Source: Rhodobacteraceae bacterium UBA6213
GTDB lineage: Bacteria > Pseudomonadota > Alphaproteobacteria > Rhodobacterales > Rhodobacteraceae
Assembly (NCBI GenBank): GCA_002421605.1
Contig: DISJ01000001.1
Span: forward strand, 79,009-143,008
Reading direction: 5' to 3'
Length of the DNA: 64,000 nucleotides
Made by a program: the position numbers and the translations under genes. Positions 44,667-52,826 of the stretch are shown in pieces. How positions within the stretch are numbered: the stretch's first letter is position 1; each line of letters opens with the position of its first letter. The notes under the pieces were generated by a model. The model had not been told where the DNA came from and did no database searches. It was given only the letters and a program-made list of their open reading frames with translations.

Positions 44667-45326
44667 ATGCTTGAATTCGTGAATGTCAGCAAGTCGTTCT
44701 GGACCGGCAAGCGCCGCAAGGTCATCCTTGATCAGGCAACTTTCCGGGTCGAACTGGGCACGTCACTCGGAATCCTCGCCGCCAACGGCACCGGCAAGAC
44801 CACGATCATCAACATGATGGCGGGTCTGGAAAAACCTGACGAGGGCGAGATTCGCAAATCCTGCCGGGTGTCATTCCCGCTTGGCTTCATGGGCGGCGTG
44901 GTGGCAAAGCATACCGCCACCGAAAACGCCCGCTTCATCGCCCGCCTTTACGGGCTTGATCCCGATTATGTCGAGGCATTCTGTCGCTGGCTGTGCGGTA
45001 TCAACGAATACTTTGACATGCCTGTGGGCACCTACAGCCAGGGCATGAAGGCGCGCTTCACTTTCTCGCTGCTACTTGCGCTTGAGTTTGATATCTATCT
45101 GATCGACGAGGGGATGCCCTCGACGACTGATGTCGAGTTTAACCGCAAGGCGGGCGACATCCTGCGCGAGCGGTTGCAAAGCGCCACGGTGATCGTGGTC
45201 TCGCATCAGGCCGCCACGCTGGAAAAGTTCTGCCGTACTGCCGCGGTATTGCGCGACGGCAAGCTGCATATGTTCGACACCTTGGAAGAAGCGAAACAGC
45301 TCTATGACTACGGTACCCAAGGCTAA
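44667..45326 (+). CDS. capsular polysaccharide export ABC transporter, ATP-binding protein (KpsT-like)
   Basis: 219 residues. KpsT class ATPases energise export of lipid-linked capsule polymer. The Walker A region ILAANGTGKTTIINMMAG has Ala38 in place of the first glycine. The signature is the divergent YSQGMKARFTFSLLL and Walker B is IYLIDEGMPS. The matching permease (KpsM) is not adjacent, since nhaA precedes. The gene overlaps kpsE by 23 bases. Confidence 0.85.
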   Translation: MLEFVNVSKSFWTGKRRKVILDQATFRVELGTSLGILAANGTGKTTIINMMAGLEKPDEGEIRKSCRVSFPLGFMGGVVAKHTATENARFIARLYGLDPDYVEAFCRWLCGINEYFDMPVGTYSQGMKARFTFSLLLALEFDIYLIDEGMPSTTDVEFNRKAGDILRERLQSATVIVVSHQAATLEKFCRTAAVLRDGKLHMFDTLEEAKQLYDYGTQG

Positions 45327-46995
45327 GCGATTTCGGGTCCGGCGCGCTACGCCGGTGCTCGCCACCCCCGCCGCGGCACACGCGAGCGAGGCGGCATCTG
45401 CTGGCGCGGCGGTAGCTGCTGCCGCCGCTGAATCGGATAATAGCCTGCTTAACCCGCAAGATGACGGATTTGGCGACACGCGCTTTCCCACCGCCGCGCC
45501 GGATGGGGTGCTTGGGCCTTCTGCGCGCTCTCCCGAAGATGAAATCGCCGCGATCCGGGCCGAGAGTCTGAGCGGGCGCCAACTGCGCATGGCGCGCCGG
45601 GTAGCGCAAAAGCACGGAATTGAATCTACGTCAGATTTCGAGGCGGTGCGGCTATTGCGCCGCCGCGGCATCGACCCTTTCCAACACTCGGGTGTGCTCG
45701 ATCTGGTGGCGCAAACCGACCACTCTGATGCGGCGCGTTCGATGGCGCTGGCGCGAATCGACGGGCCGGGCGCCGATGCGCGTGTGCAATTGCCCCAAAC
45801 CGTGCGCCCCGGCAGCAGCCCCGCGCTTGCTGAACCGATGACCGAGTCGCGCCGGGCCGCGGAAATCATTGCCATGCAGCGCGACATCGTGCGCCGCCGC
45901 CGCCGCAAGGTGCTGCTGCTGTTCACGCGGCTGGCCTTTTTCGTGATGCTGCCTACTCTGATGGCGGGATACTATTACTTTTCAATGGCAACAAAGTTCT
46001 ACGCCACCAAAGCGGAGTTCGTGATTCAGCAAGCCGATCAGCCGAGCGGCAGCCTGGGAGGGATGTTTTCCGGCACCGGCATGGCTACGAGCCAGGATTC
46101 GATTACCGTGCAAAGCTTTCTGCAATCACGCGATGCGATGTTGCGGCTTGATGACGAGCTTGGCTTCAAAGAGCATTTCAGCCAAGAAAATATCGACGCA
46201 TTGCAGCGCCTTGAACCCGGCGCAACCAATGAAAAGGCATACCGTCTGTATCGGCGCAATGTGAAAATTGCCTACGATCCGACCGAAGGCATCATCAAGA
46301 TGGAGGTGATTGCCGCAGATCCGCAGGTTTCGGCCGCTTTTTCCGAGGCGCTGATCCGCTACGCCGAAGAGCAGGTAGACCAGCTCACGCAGCGCCTGCG
46401 GGAAGACCAGATGAAGGGTGCGCGCGAAAGTTATGCTGATGCCGAGGCCAAAGTGCTGGCCGCGCAAAGCCGTGTGCTCGAATTGCAGCAGCAGCTTGGC
46501 GTGCTCGATCCGGTGACGGAATCGGGGATGGTGATGCAGCAGGTCGGCGCTTTTGAGTTGCAATTGCAGGAAAAACGGCTTTCGCTGCAACAATTGCTCG
46601 ACAACACGCAACCCAACCAAGCCCGCGTCGACGGCATGCGCGGCGATATCGCGCGACTGGAAAGCCTGATCCAAAGCCTGCGCTCGCAATTGACCCAAGG
46701 CAGCGGCACCACTACATCGCTCGCTTCAGTCACAGGGCAGTTACGCATTGCCGAGGCAGATCTGCAAACCCGCCAGCTGATGCTCAGCCAAGCCGCGCAG
46801 CAGCTTGAAACCGCCCGGATCGAGGCCAACAAACAGGTGCGATACCTCTCGATGGGCGTGCGCCCCGTGGCACCGGACGAGGCGACCTATCCGCGCGCCT
46901 TCGAAAACACCATCCTCGCCTTCCTGATCCTTGGCGGCATTTATCTGATGATTTCTTTGACCGCGTCGATCTTGCGCGAACAGGTGGCAGCGTGA
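45304..46995 (+). CDS. capsule polysaccharide export inner-membrane protein (KpsE/Wzz-like co-polymerase)
   Basis: 563 residues. About 200 cytoplasmic residues precede the first membrane helix (VLLLFTRLAFFVMLPTLMAG). They contain an Ala-rich linker and a basic helical segment (LSGRQLRMARRVAQKHGI). A periplasmic coiled coil follows (about residues 370-510, rich in Gln/Leu heptads), then the second helix (ILAFLILGGIYLMISLTASI). This is the PCP-3/KpsE topology with an enlarged N-terminus. It bridges the KpsMT exporter to the outer-membrane channel. It overlaps kdsA by a GTGA junction. Confidence 0.85.
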   Translation: MTTVPKAKRFRVRRATPVLATPAAAHASEAASAGAAVAAAAAESDNSLLNPQDDGFGDTRFPTAAPDGVLGPSARSPEDEIAAIRAESLSGRQLRMARRVAQKHGIESTSDFEAVRLLRRRGIDPFQHSGVLDLVAQTDHSDAARSMALARIDGPGADARVQLPQTVRPGSSPALAEPMTESRRAAEIIAMQRDIVRRRRRKVLLLFTRLAFFVMLPTLMAGYYYFSMATKFYATKAEFVIQQADQPSGSLGGMFSGTGMATSQDSITVQSFLQSRDAMLRLDDELGFKEHFSQENIDALQRLEPGATNEKAYRLYRRNVKIAYDPTEGIIKMEVIAADPQVSAAFSEALIRYAEEQVDQLTQRLREDQMKGARESYADAEAKVLAAQSRVLELQQQLGVLDPVTESGMVMQQVGAFELQLQEKRLSLQQLLDNTQPNQARVDGMRGDIARLESLIQSLRSQLTQGSGTTTSLASVTGQLRIAEADLQTRQLMLSQAAQQLETARIEANKQVRYLSMGVRPVAPDEATYPRAFENTILAFLILGGIYLMISLTASILREQVAA

Positions 46996-47837
46996 CCCAA
47001 ACAATGCGCGAAGTCGTGGTCGGCAACTGCCGGTTGGGCAACGATTTGCCGATGGCGCTGATCGCCGGCCCCTGCCAGTTGGAAAGCGAAGCACATGCGC
47101 TGATGATCGCGCGCGCGCTTGCCGAAGCCTGCGCCAGTGCGGGTGTACAGTTCATCTTCAAGGCCAGTTACGACAAAGCCAATCGCACCTCGCTCGCCGG
47201 TCGCCGCGGCATCGGCATGGCCGAGGGGCTGCGCGTGCTGGCGCGGGTGCGCGATGCGGTCGGTTGCCCGGTGCTGACCGATGTGCACGATATCGAACAG
47301 GCGCGGGCTGCGGCGCGCGCTGTCGATGTTATCCAGATCCCGGCGTTTCTGTGCCGCCAGACCGACCTTTTGCTGGCGGCGGGCGAAACCGGGGCGGTGG
47401 TGAACATCAAGAAGGGCCAGTTTCTCGCGCCTTGGGATATGCGCAACGTCGCGGCCAAAGTGGCGTCGAGCGGGAATGAAAACATCCTGCTGACCGAGCG
47501 GGGCACCTCGTTTGGATATAATACCTTGGTGGCCGACATGCGCGCGCTGCCGATCATGGTGCGCGAGGGCTACCCGGTGATTATGGATGCAACGCACTCG
47601 GTGCAGCAGCCGGGCGGGCTTGGCGGCTCATCAGGCGGGCAGCGCGAATTTGCACCCGTGATGGCGCGCGCGGCGATCAGCCTTGGCATTGCCGGGGTGT
47701 TTCTTGAAACCCACGAAGCGCCCGATACCGCCCCTTCGGACGGCCCGAACATGGTGCCTCTTGCTGCGATGCCTGCGCTGATCGAAAGCCTGAAGGCCTT
47801 TGACCAGCTTGCCAAAGCCAACCCGATCCGGGTTTAA
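46992..47837 (+). CDS. kdsA: 3-deoxy-8-phosphooctulonate synthase (Kdo-8-P synthase)
   Basis: 281 residues with GTG start overlapping the kpsE stop. It condenses arabinose-5-phosphate with phosphoenolpyruvate. Diagnostic segments are LIAGPCQLESE, FKASYDKANRTS, VLTDVHDIEQ, IPAFLCRQTDLL, KKGQFLAPWDM and DATHSVQQPGG. In this operon it should supply Kdo for a capsule linker as well as for lipid A. Confidence 0.96.
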   Translation: MTQTMREVVVGNCRLGNDLPMALIAGPCQLESEAHALMIARALAEACASAGVQFIFKASYDKANRTSLAGRRGIGMAEGLRVLARVRDAVGCPVLTDVHDIEQARAAARAVDVIQIPAFLCRQTDLLLAAGETGAVVNIKKGQFLAPWDMRNVAAKVASSGNENILLTERGTSFGYNTLVADMRALPIMVREGYPVIMDATHSVQQPGGLGGSSGGQREFAPVMARAAISLGIAGVFLETHEAPDTAPSDGPNMVPLAAMPALIESLKAFDQLAKANPIRV

Positions 47838-47849
47838 CGCGCGGTTACG

Positions 47850-48383
47850 CTACTTAATCAGCGCTTGGATTTCGCGAAACGCGGGGTGGCGGGCATCGCC
47901 CAACCACTCGAACAGCACCATTTCGCTGGTAACGATTTCGGCGCCGTGATGCGCCATGCGCGCCAGCGCCGCAGTGCGGTTGTCGGCTGTGCGCGAACCT
48001 ATCGCGTCGGCTACCACCGCAACCCGCCGCCCTGCCCCGATCAAGCCCAGCACGGTTTGCAACACGCAAACATGCGCCTCGGTGCCCGCCACAATCACGG
48101 CATGATCTGGCGCAAGGCGCGCAGTAAAGCCGGGTGCGCCGCAGGCATCAAAGGTTGTCTTTTCGGCCACCTCGCCGGGTGCGGCACCCAGTTCTGGCAC
48201 CGTGGCGCCAAGCCCGTGCGGATATTGCTCGGTGAACAGCAGCGGCACCGAAAGCCTGCGCGCCGCGGCGGCCAACCGCACCGCGTTGCGCAGCACATCC
48301 TCGCCGCCCGCGATGACGGGCAGCAGGCGGGCTTGCAAGTCAATCAGCAGCAATAGAGAGTTTGGGGCAGACAGCGTTCGCAT
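47850..48383 (-). CDS. isochorismatase-family cysteine hydrolase
   Basis: 177 residues with the family triad: Asp in LLLLIDLQARLLPVI, Lys in VAEKTTFDACG and Cys in VAGTEAHVCVLQTVLG. Likely an amidase or pyrazinamidase/YcaC-type hydrolase. I used the ATG at 48383; an in-frame extension to 48485 runs into AT-rich leader DNA and has a composition unlike the family. It is convergent with kdsA, 12 bases away. Confidence 0.85.
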   Translation of the reverse strand: MRTLSAPNSLLLLIDLQARLLPVIAGGEDVLRNAVRLAAAARRLSVPLLFTEQYPHGLGATVPELGAAPGEVAEKTTFDACGAPGFTARLAPDHAVIVAGTEAHVCVLQTVLGLIGAGRRVAVVADAIGSRTADNRTAALARMAHHGAEIVTSEMVLFEWLGDARHPAFREIQALIK

Positions 48384-48519
48384 CGATTCGTCTCGTTCGG
48401 ATGGCTTCGCAAAAGTGTTGCACGAAAGGCTTGAAAAACCAAAGTTTTTGGAAAATGAATAATCAATCGATGATAAATTATTCAAACATCACCATACAAC
48501 CATCATTATCTGTCGCACG

Positions 48520-48576
48520 AGTTGGCACAACTCCGACACGAAAGTCGGCTATTTTTCGCTCAATCTGAGCGACTTT
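48520..48576 (+). promoter_or_regulatory. tandem hairpins in leader of small secreted protein gene
   Basis: Three small stems follow one another: AGTTG-GCA-CAACT (48520-48532), CCGAC-ACGAAA-GTCGG (48533-48548) followed by CTATTTTT, and CGCTCA-ATC-TGAGCG (48557-48571). AAAGTCG (48541-48547) can instead pair with CGACTTT (48570-48576), disrupting the second and third stems. The second stem plus T-run resembles a short intrinsic terminator, so this looks like an attenuator 76 bases before the ATG. Confidence 0.45.
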
Positions 48577-48651
48577 CAGGAAATTAACTTAGAACTATGG
48601 TAATTTAAGCACGAGGCACAATTGCCTCAGGGAGCAACAGGGAGAAATTCC

Positions 48652-48912
48652 ATGAAATTCAAACCGATTTTCGCGGTTGCCTGTGTTGTAGCCGCATTCG
48701 GCGCCTCATCGGCACTTGCCGGCGCGCCAGATAACCCCGGTGCCGGCGGGCAGGCAGTGAAGGCGGCCGTCGCCTATGCTAAAGAACAAGGCCTTAACTG
48801 GGGCCAAGTCGTCAGTGATTTTGTTCACACCTACGACACCAATCTGGGCAATGAAGTAAGTGCCTTGAACGAGCCGAACCCTGCCAATGACAATGGCGGC
48901 GGCAACGACTAG
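48652..48912 (+). CDS. small secreted hypothetical protein
   Basis: 86 residues with a clear signal peptide (MKFKPIFAVACVVAAFGASS, cleavage near ALA-GAPDN). The mature part of about 63 residues has no cysteine, begins APDNPGAGGQAVKAAVAYAK, has a helical middle and ends in an acidic Asn/Gly-rich tail (NPANDNGGGND). GGGAG lies before the ATG. It lies alone in an AT-rich island. I do not recognise its family. Confidence 0.75.
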   Translation: MKFKPIFAVACVVAAFGASSALAGAPDNPGAGGQAVKAAVAYAKEQGLNWGQVVSDFVHTYDTNLGNEVSALNEPNPANDNGGGND

Positions 48913-48923
48913 CGCAACAGTGG

Positions 48924-49001
48924 GGGCGCCAGATGCTAAGTCTTAGGCGCTTTCTCGGCAAATAGGCCGGGCGGTTTGGCGCATGCCGCAAGCTGCCCGG
49001 T
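48924..49001 (+). terminator. hairpins after small secreted protein gene
   Basis: GGCGCC pairs with GGCGCT (about 48924-48951) around CTAAG/CTTAG, then runs into TTTCTC. Further on CCGGGC pairs with GCCCGG (about 48969-49001), followed by TTTATT. Either could end the transcript. The rest of the gap to nrdJ is AT-rich with no gene seen. Confidence 0.4.
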
Positions 49002-49133
49002 TTATTCGCGTCGCACTTACTTGCAAGACATACAGGCGCTTGCTTGCAATGTTTCCTGCAATCTTATTATATATTTTATTTTATAATCGCGCTTTTCTGC
49101 CTGCTTTATCGCGACAATTTGCTGATATTATAA

Positions 49134-51398
49134 TCACCCGCATTTTGAATGGCCGCAATCACCGCAAACCATGCAGCCTTCTACCATGCGCATCGCATAG
49201 GCGCCGCAGTTGGGGCACGCGGGTGCGCGCGGTGTGCCATCGGCGGCAAGCGCCATCGCGCGCGGGTCAGACTTCAGCCCCAGCCCTTCGCCGTCGATAA
49301 AGCCAATGGCGATCAGGTGGCGCTCGATCACCCCGCCTATCGCGGCAAGGATCGAGGGCACATATTTGCCTTCCATCCACGCCCCACCGCGCGGGTCGAA
49401 CACGGCCTTCAATTCCTCGACCACGAACGAAATGTCGCCACCACGCCGGAACACTGCCGAAATCATCCGCGTCAGCGCTACGGTCCAGGCGAAATGCTCC
49501 ATGTTCTTGGAGTTGATGAACACCTCGAATGGTCGCCGGTGCGCGCCCTGCACGATGTCATTAACGGTGATGTAGATGGCATGTTCGCTGCCCGGCCACT
49601 TCAGCTTGTAAGTTGCCCCTTCCAGCGACGCCGGGCGGTCAAGCGGTTCGGTCAGATACACGACATCGGCACCGCGGTCACGCTCGGGCGCCTTTTCGGC
49701 GGTCTCGTTGACGGTCAGCACCGACCCGGTCACGGCGTTCGGCCGGTAGGTGGTGCAACCTTTGCATCCTTGATCCCACGCCGCCATATAGACCTGTTGG
49801 AAATCGTCAAAGGCGATGTCGGCGGGGCAGTTGATGGTTTTCGAGATCGAGCTGTCGACCCATTTCTGTGCGGCGGCTTGCATACGCACATGGTCAAGCG
49901 GCGGCAGGGTTTGGGCATTCGCGAACCAGTCCGGCAAAGGCGTATCGCCGCGCAAATTGCGCCACATCTGCACCGCGTAATCGACCACCTCTTCTTCGCT
50001 GCGGCTACCGTCGGGTTGCAGCACCTTGCGGCTATAGGCGTAGGCAAAGACCGGCTCGATGCCGGAACTGACATTGCCTGCGTAAAGGCTGATAGTTCCG
50101 GTGGGGGCGACCGAGGTCAGGTGGCTGTTGCGAATGCCGTGCGCCCGGATCGCCGCGCGCACGTCTTCATCCATCGCCGCCATGTTGCCCGAGGAGAGGA
50201 ACTTTTCAGCGTCAAATAGCGGAAATGCCCCCTTCTCGCGCGCAAGATCCACCGAGGCGAGGTAGGCGGCACGCGCGATGGCGCGCATCCACGCTTCAGT
50301 CTGCGCTGCGGCCTCGGGGCTGCCATAGCGCAGGCCCAGCATCAGCAGCGCGTCGGCCAGCCCGGTCACGCCAAGCCCGATCCGCCGCTTGGCGCGCGCC
50401 TCGGCCTCTTGCTGGGGCAGTGGAAAGCGGCTGGCATCTACCACGTTGTCCATCATCCGCACCGCGACCCGCACCAGACGGTCCAGCGCCTCGGCATCAA
50501 GTGCTGCTGTATCCTCGAACGGTTGGGTTACCAGTCGCGCCAGGTTGACGCTGCCCAGAAGGCACGCGCCATAAGGCGGCAGGGGCTGTTCGCCGCAGGG
50601 GTTGGTGGCCGAAATGGTTTCGCAATAATTCAGGTTGTTCAGCGCATTGATCCGGTCGATGAAGATCACCCCCGGTTCGGCAAAATCATAGGTCGCGCGC
50701 ATGATCCGCGCCCAGAGGTCGCGCGCATTCAGCGTGTGATAGACCTTGCCGCCAAAGCGCAAATCCCACGGCCCGTCGGCCTTGACCGCCGCCATGAAAT
50801 CATCGCTCACCAGCACCGACAGGTTGAACATCCGCAACCGCGCCGCATCTTGCTTGGCGGCGATGAAGGCCTCGATGTCGGGGTGATCGCAACGCATCGT
50901 CGCCATCATCGCGCCGCGCCGACTGCCCGCAGACATGATCGTGCGGCACATCGCATCCCACACATCCATGAAGCTCAGCGGGCCAGAGGCATCTGCCGCA
51001 ACCCCCTTCACCTCGGCGCCGCGCGGGCGGATGGTCGAGAAATCATAGCCGATGCCGCCACCTTGCTGCATGGTCAGCGCCGCTTCCTTCAGCATCTCGA
51101 AAATGCCGCCCATCGAATCGGGGATCGTGCCCATCACGAAGCAGTTGAACAGCGTCACCGCGCGCCCGGTCCCCGCCCCGGCGGCAATCCGCCCCGCAGG
51201 CAGGAATTTGAAATCTTCCAGCGCCTCGTAAAACCGCGCCTCCCACAGGGCTGGTTCGGCCTCGCCCTCGGCCAATGCCCGTGCTACACGCCGCCAGCTG
51301 TCTTCGACCGTCAGGTCAAGCGGTTCACCATTGATGCTTTTCAGGCGATATTTCATATCCCAGATCTGTTCGGCAATGGGGGCGGCGAAGCGGCTCAT
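49134..51398 (-). CDS. nrdJ: adenosylcobalamin-dependent (class II) ribonucleotide reductase
   Basis: 754 residues. It reduces ribonucleotides to deoxyribonucleotides with adenosylcobalamin as radical source. Active-site regions include LFNCFVMGTIPDSMGG, ATNPCGEQPLPPYGACLLGS and SVAPTGTISLYAGNVSSGIE. The C-terminal zinc-ribbon cysteines (CPNCG, CMVCGDCGHSKCG) regenerate the active site. The start at 51398 is preferred to an extension up to 51491, which has no family similarity. Its cobalamin need ties it to the btu operon at 15-20 kb. Confidence 0.95.
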   Translation of the reverse strand: MSRFAAPIAEQIWDMKYRLKSINGEPLDLTVEDSWRRVARALAEGEAEPALWEARFYEALEDFKFLPAGRIAAGAGTGRAVTLFNCFVMGTIPDSMGGIFEMLKEAALTMQQGGGIGYDFSTIRPRGAEVKGVAADASGPLSFMDVWDAMCRTIMSAGSRRGAMMATMRCDHPDIEAFIAAKQDAARLRMFNLSVLVSDDFMAAVKADGPWDLRFGGKVYHTLNARDLWARIMRATYDFAEPGVIFIDRINALNNLNYCETISATNPCGEQPLPPYGACLLGSVNLARLVTQPFEDTAALDAEALDRLVRVAVRMMDNVVDASRFPLPQQEAEARAKRRIGLGVTGLADALLMLGLRYGSPEAAAQTEAWMRAIARAAYLASVDLAREKGAFPLFDAEKFLSSGNMAAMDEDVRAAIRAHGIRNSHLTSVAPTGTISLYAGNVSSGIEPVFAYAYSRKVLQPDGSRSEEEVVDYAVQMWRNLRGDTPLPDWFANAQTLPPLDHVRMQAAAQKWVDSSISKTINCPADIAFDDFQQVYMAAWDQGCKGCTTYRPNAVTGSVLTVNETAEKAPERDRGADVVYLTEPLDRPASLEGATYKLKWPGSEHAIYITVNDIVQGAHRRPFEVFINSKNMEHFAWTVALTRMISAVFRRGGDISFVVEELKAVFDPRGGAWMEGKYVPSILAAIGGVIERHLIAIGFIDGEGLGLKSDPRAMALAADGTPRAPACPNCGAYAMRMVEGCMVCGDCGHSKCG

Positions 51399-51522
51399 GG
51401 GCTGGGTCCGGTTTTTGGGGATGCGACAGCAAGGGGCGGTCACGATACGCGCGCACCGCGCACAGGTCAACGATTGCTCCGCTGGCCGCAATGCCTATAT
51501 TGCCCCATGAACCGGGGGCGAA

Positions 51523-51945
51523 ATGGCCGAGACGCTACATCTTATCAAACTCTGCGTGGGCGCCGAAAGCGTCGAGGACCTTCTCGGCTGGCAGCGCAGT
51601 CGCTATGCGGACGGCCCTGCCCAACACGTTACCCGCATGTGGCCCAAACGCGCCGAAGGGCTGCTTGCCGGGGGCTCGCTCTATTGGGTTATCAAGGGCG
51701 CGGTGCTGGCGCGCCAAACCTTGCTGGGGCTGGAGGAGCGGCGCGGCGCGGATGGCATCTTGCGGTGCGCATTGATCCTTTCGCCCGAAATCACCCGCAC
51801 CGAGGCGCAGCCGCGCCGCCCGTTTCAAGGCTGGCGCTATCTTAGCCCCAAGGATGCACCACGCGATCTGCCGCAGGGGCGCGAGCACACTGACCCGCTG
51901 CCGCGCGATTTGCTGGATGCGATGTCGGTCATCGGCCTGCGCTAA
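51523..51945 (+). CDS. DUF1489 family protein
   Basis: 140 residues. The opening LHLIKLCVGAESVEDLLGWQ and the later LYWVIKGAVLARQ and PFQGWRYLSPKDAPRDL are typical of DUF1489, an alphaproteobacterial family of unknown function. No signal peptide or membrane segment. Divergent from nrdJ across 124 bases. Confidence 0.88.
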   Translation: MAETLHLIKLCVGAESVEDLLGWQRSRYADGPAQHVTRMWPKRAEGLLAGGSLYWVIKGAVLARQTLLGLEERRGADGILRCALILSPEITRTEAQPRRPFQGWRYLSPKDAPRDLPQGREHTDPLPRDLLDAMSVIGLR

Positions 51946-52036
51946 TTCGTTGGTTTTGCGCGCAATACCCCATAGAATGCGCGGTGGCTTGCCATTTTCC
52001 TGATGGCGGCAGGTAACGGAGCGGCGCTTGCAGGGT

Positions 52037-52783
52037 CTACCAGTTGCCGTCAATCAGCCTTTTCACAGCATCGCGCCAGCTTGGCACAGGCACAAATTGC
52101 CCCTTGGCCAAAAAGCTTTGTACTTCAAAGATCACCTGCGGGTCGTTGACCATCGTGGTATGCGCGACCGGCAGCACGATATGGTCGTTCATCCCTTCGA
52201 CACGGGTGCTTTCAACACTGACCACGCCGTCATTCTCGCCCTCAATCAGCAGCGACGCTAGCGGGTTGATCTTGTGGTTGCCCGCAATCACGCCCAGTTC
52301 GAACGCAACCCCCGGCAGGCGCGGCGGCAACGCCGTTTCACCTTCGGTGGCCAGTTGCATCGCCGATGGTCCGCGCAGCCAAGCAAGCGTGTCCGAGCGC
52401 ATCAGCAGGTCAGCAAATTCTGAGCCCTGATTGGGCGGGGCCAGCATAACTGCGCGGCCAATGCGCGCGGTGTTCTCACCCTTCAATGCCCAGACCCGCA
52501 GCAGGACCCCACCCATCGAATGGGTGACGAAATCGACAGAATCGGGTTCGCGGCATTCGGCCAAGGCTGCATCGACATAGCCTACCAGATCTTGCAGCGG
52601 CGCCTCGGTCGAGGGGTAGCTAGAGTTGACGACCTGATAGCCCTGCCGCGACAACACACCCTCCAGCAAAATGAGCGAAAGGTCCGATCGCGCCAACCCG
52701 TGCAACAGCACAACGCAACGCGCCTCGGCGGCAGTGATGCCGGTCAGCAGAAACAGAAGGGCAAGTGATAAGGGGCGCAGCAT
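52037..52783 (-). CDS. secreted alpha/beta-hydrolase (lipase-like)
   Basis: 248 residues with a signal peptide (MLRPLSLALLFLLTGITAAEA). The oxyanion region is CVVLLHGLARSDLSL and the nucleophile elbow is VTHSMGGVLLRVW (Ser in H-S-M-G-G). Resembles lipase/PGAP1-like hydrolases of triacylglycerol or similar esters. Substrate not known. It is about 40 bases downstream of prs on the same strand. Confidence 0.8.
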   Translation of the reverse strand: MLRPLSLALLFLLTGITAAEARCVVLLHGLARSDLSLILLEGVLSRQGYQVVNSSYPSTEAPLQDLVGYVDAALAECREPDSVDFVTHSMGGVLLRVWALKGENTARIGRAVMLAPPNQGSEFADLLMRSDTLAWLRGPSAMQLATEGETALPPRLPGVAFELGVIAGNHKINPLASLLIEGENDGVVSVESTRVEGMNDHIVLPVAHTTMVNDPQVIFEVQSFLAKGQFVPVPSWRDAVKRLIDGNW

Positions 52784-52826
52784 GGGCCAGATGTAAGGCG
52801 GTCCGCGTCCGGTTTCCAGTGCCGCG

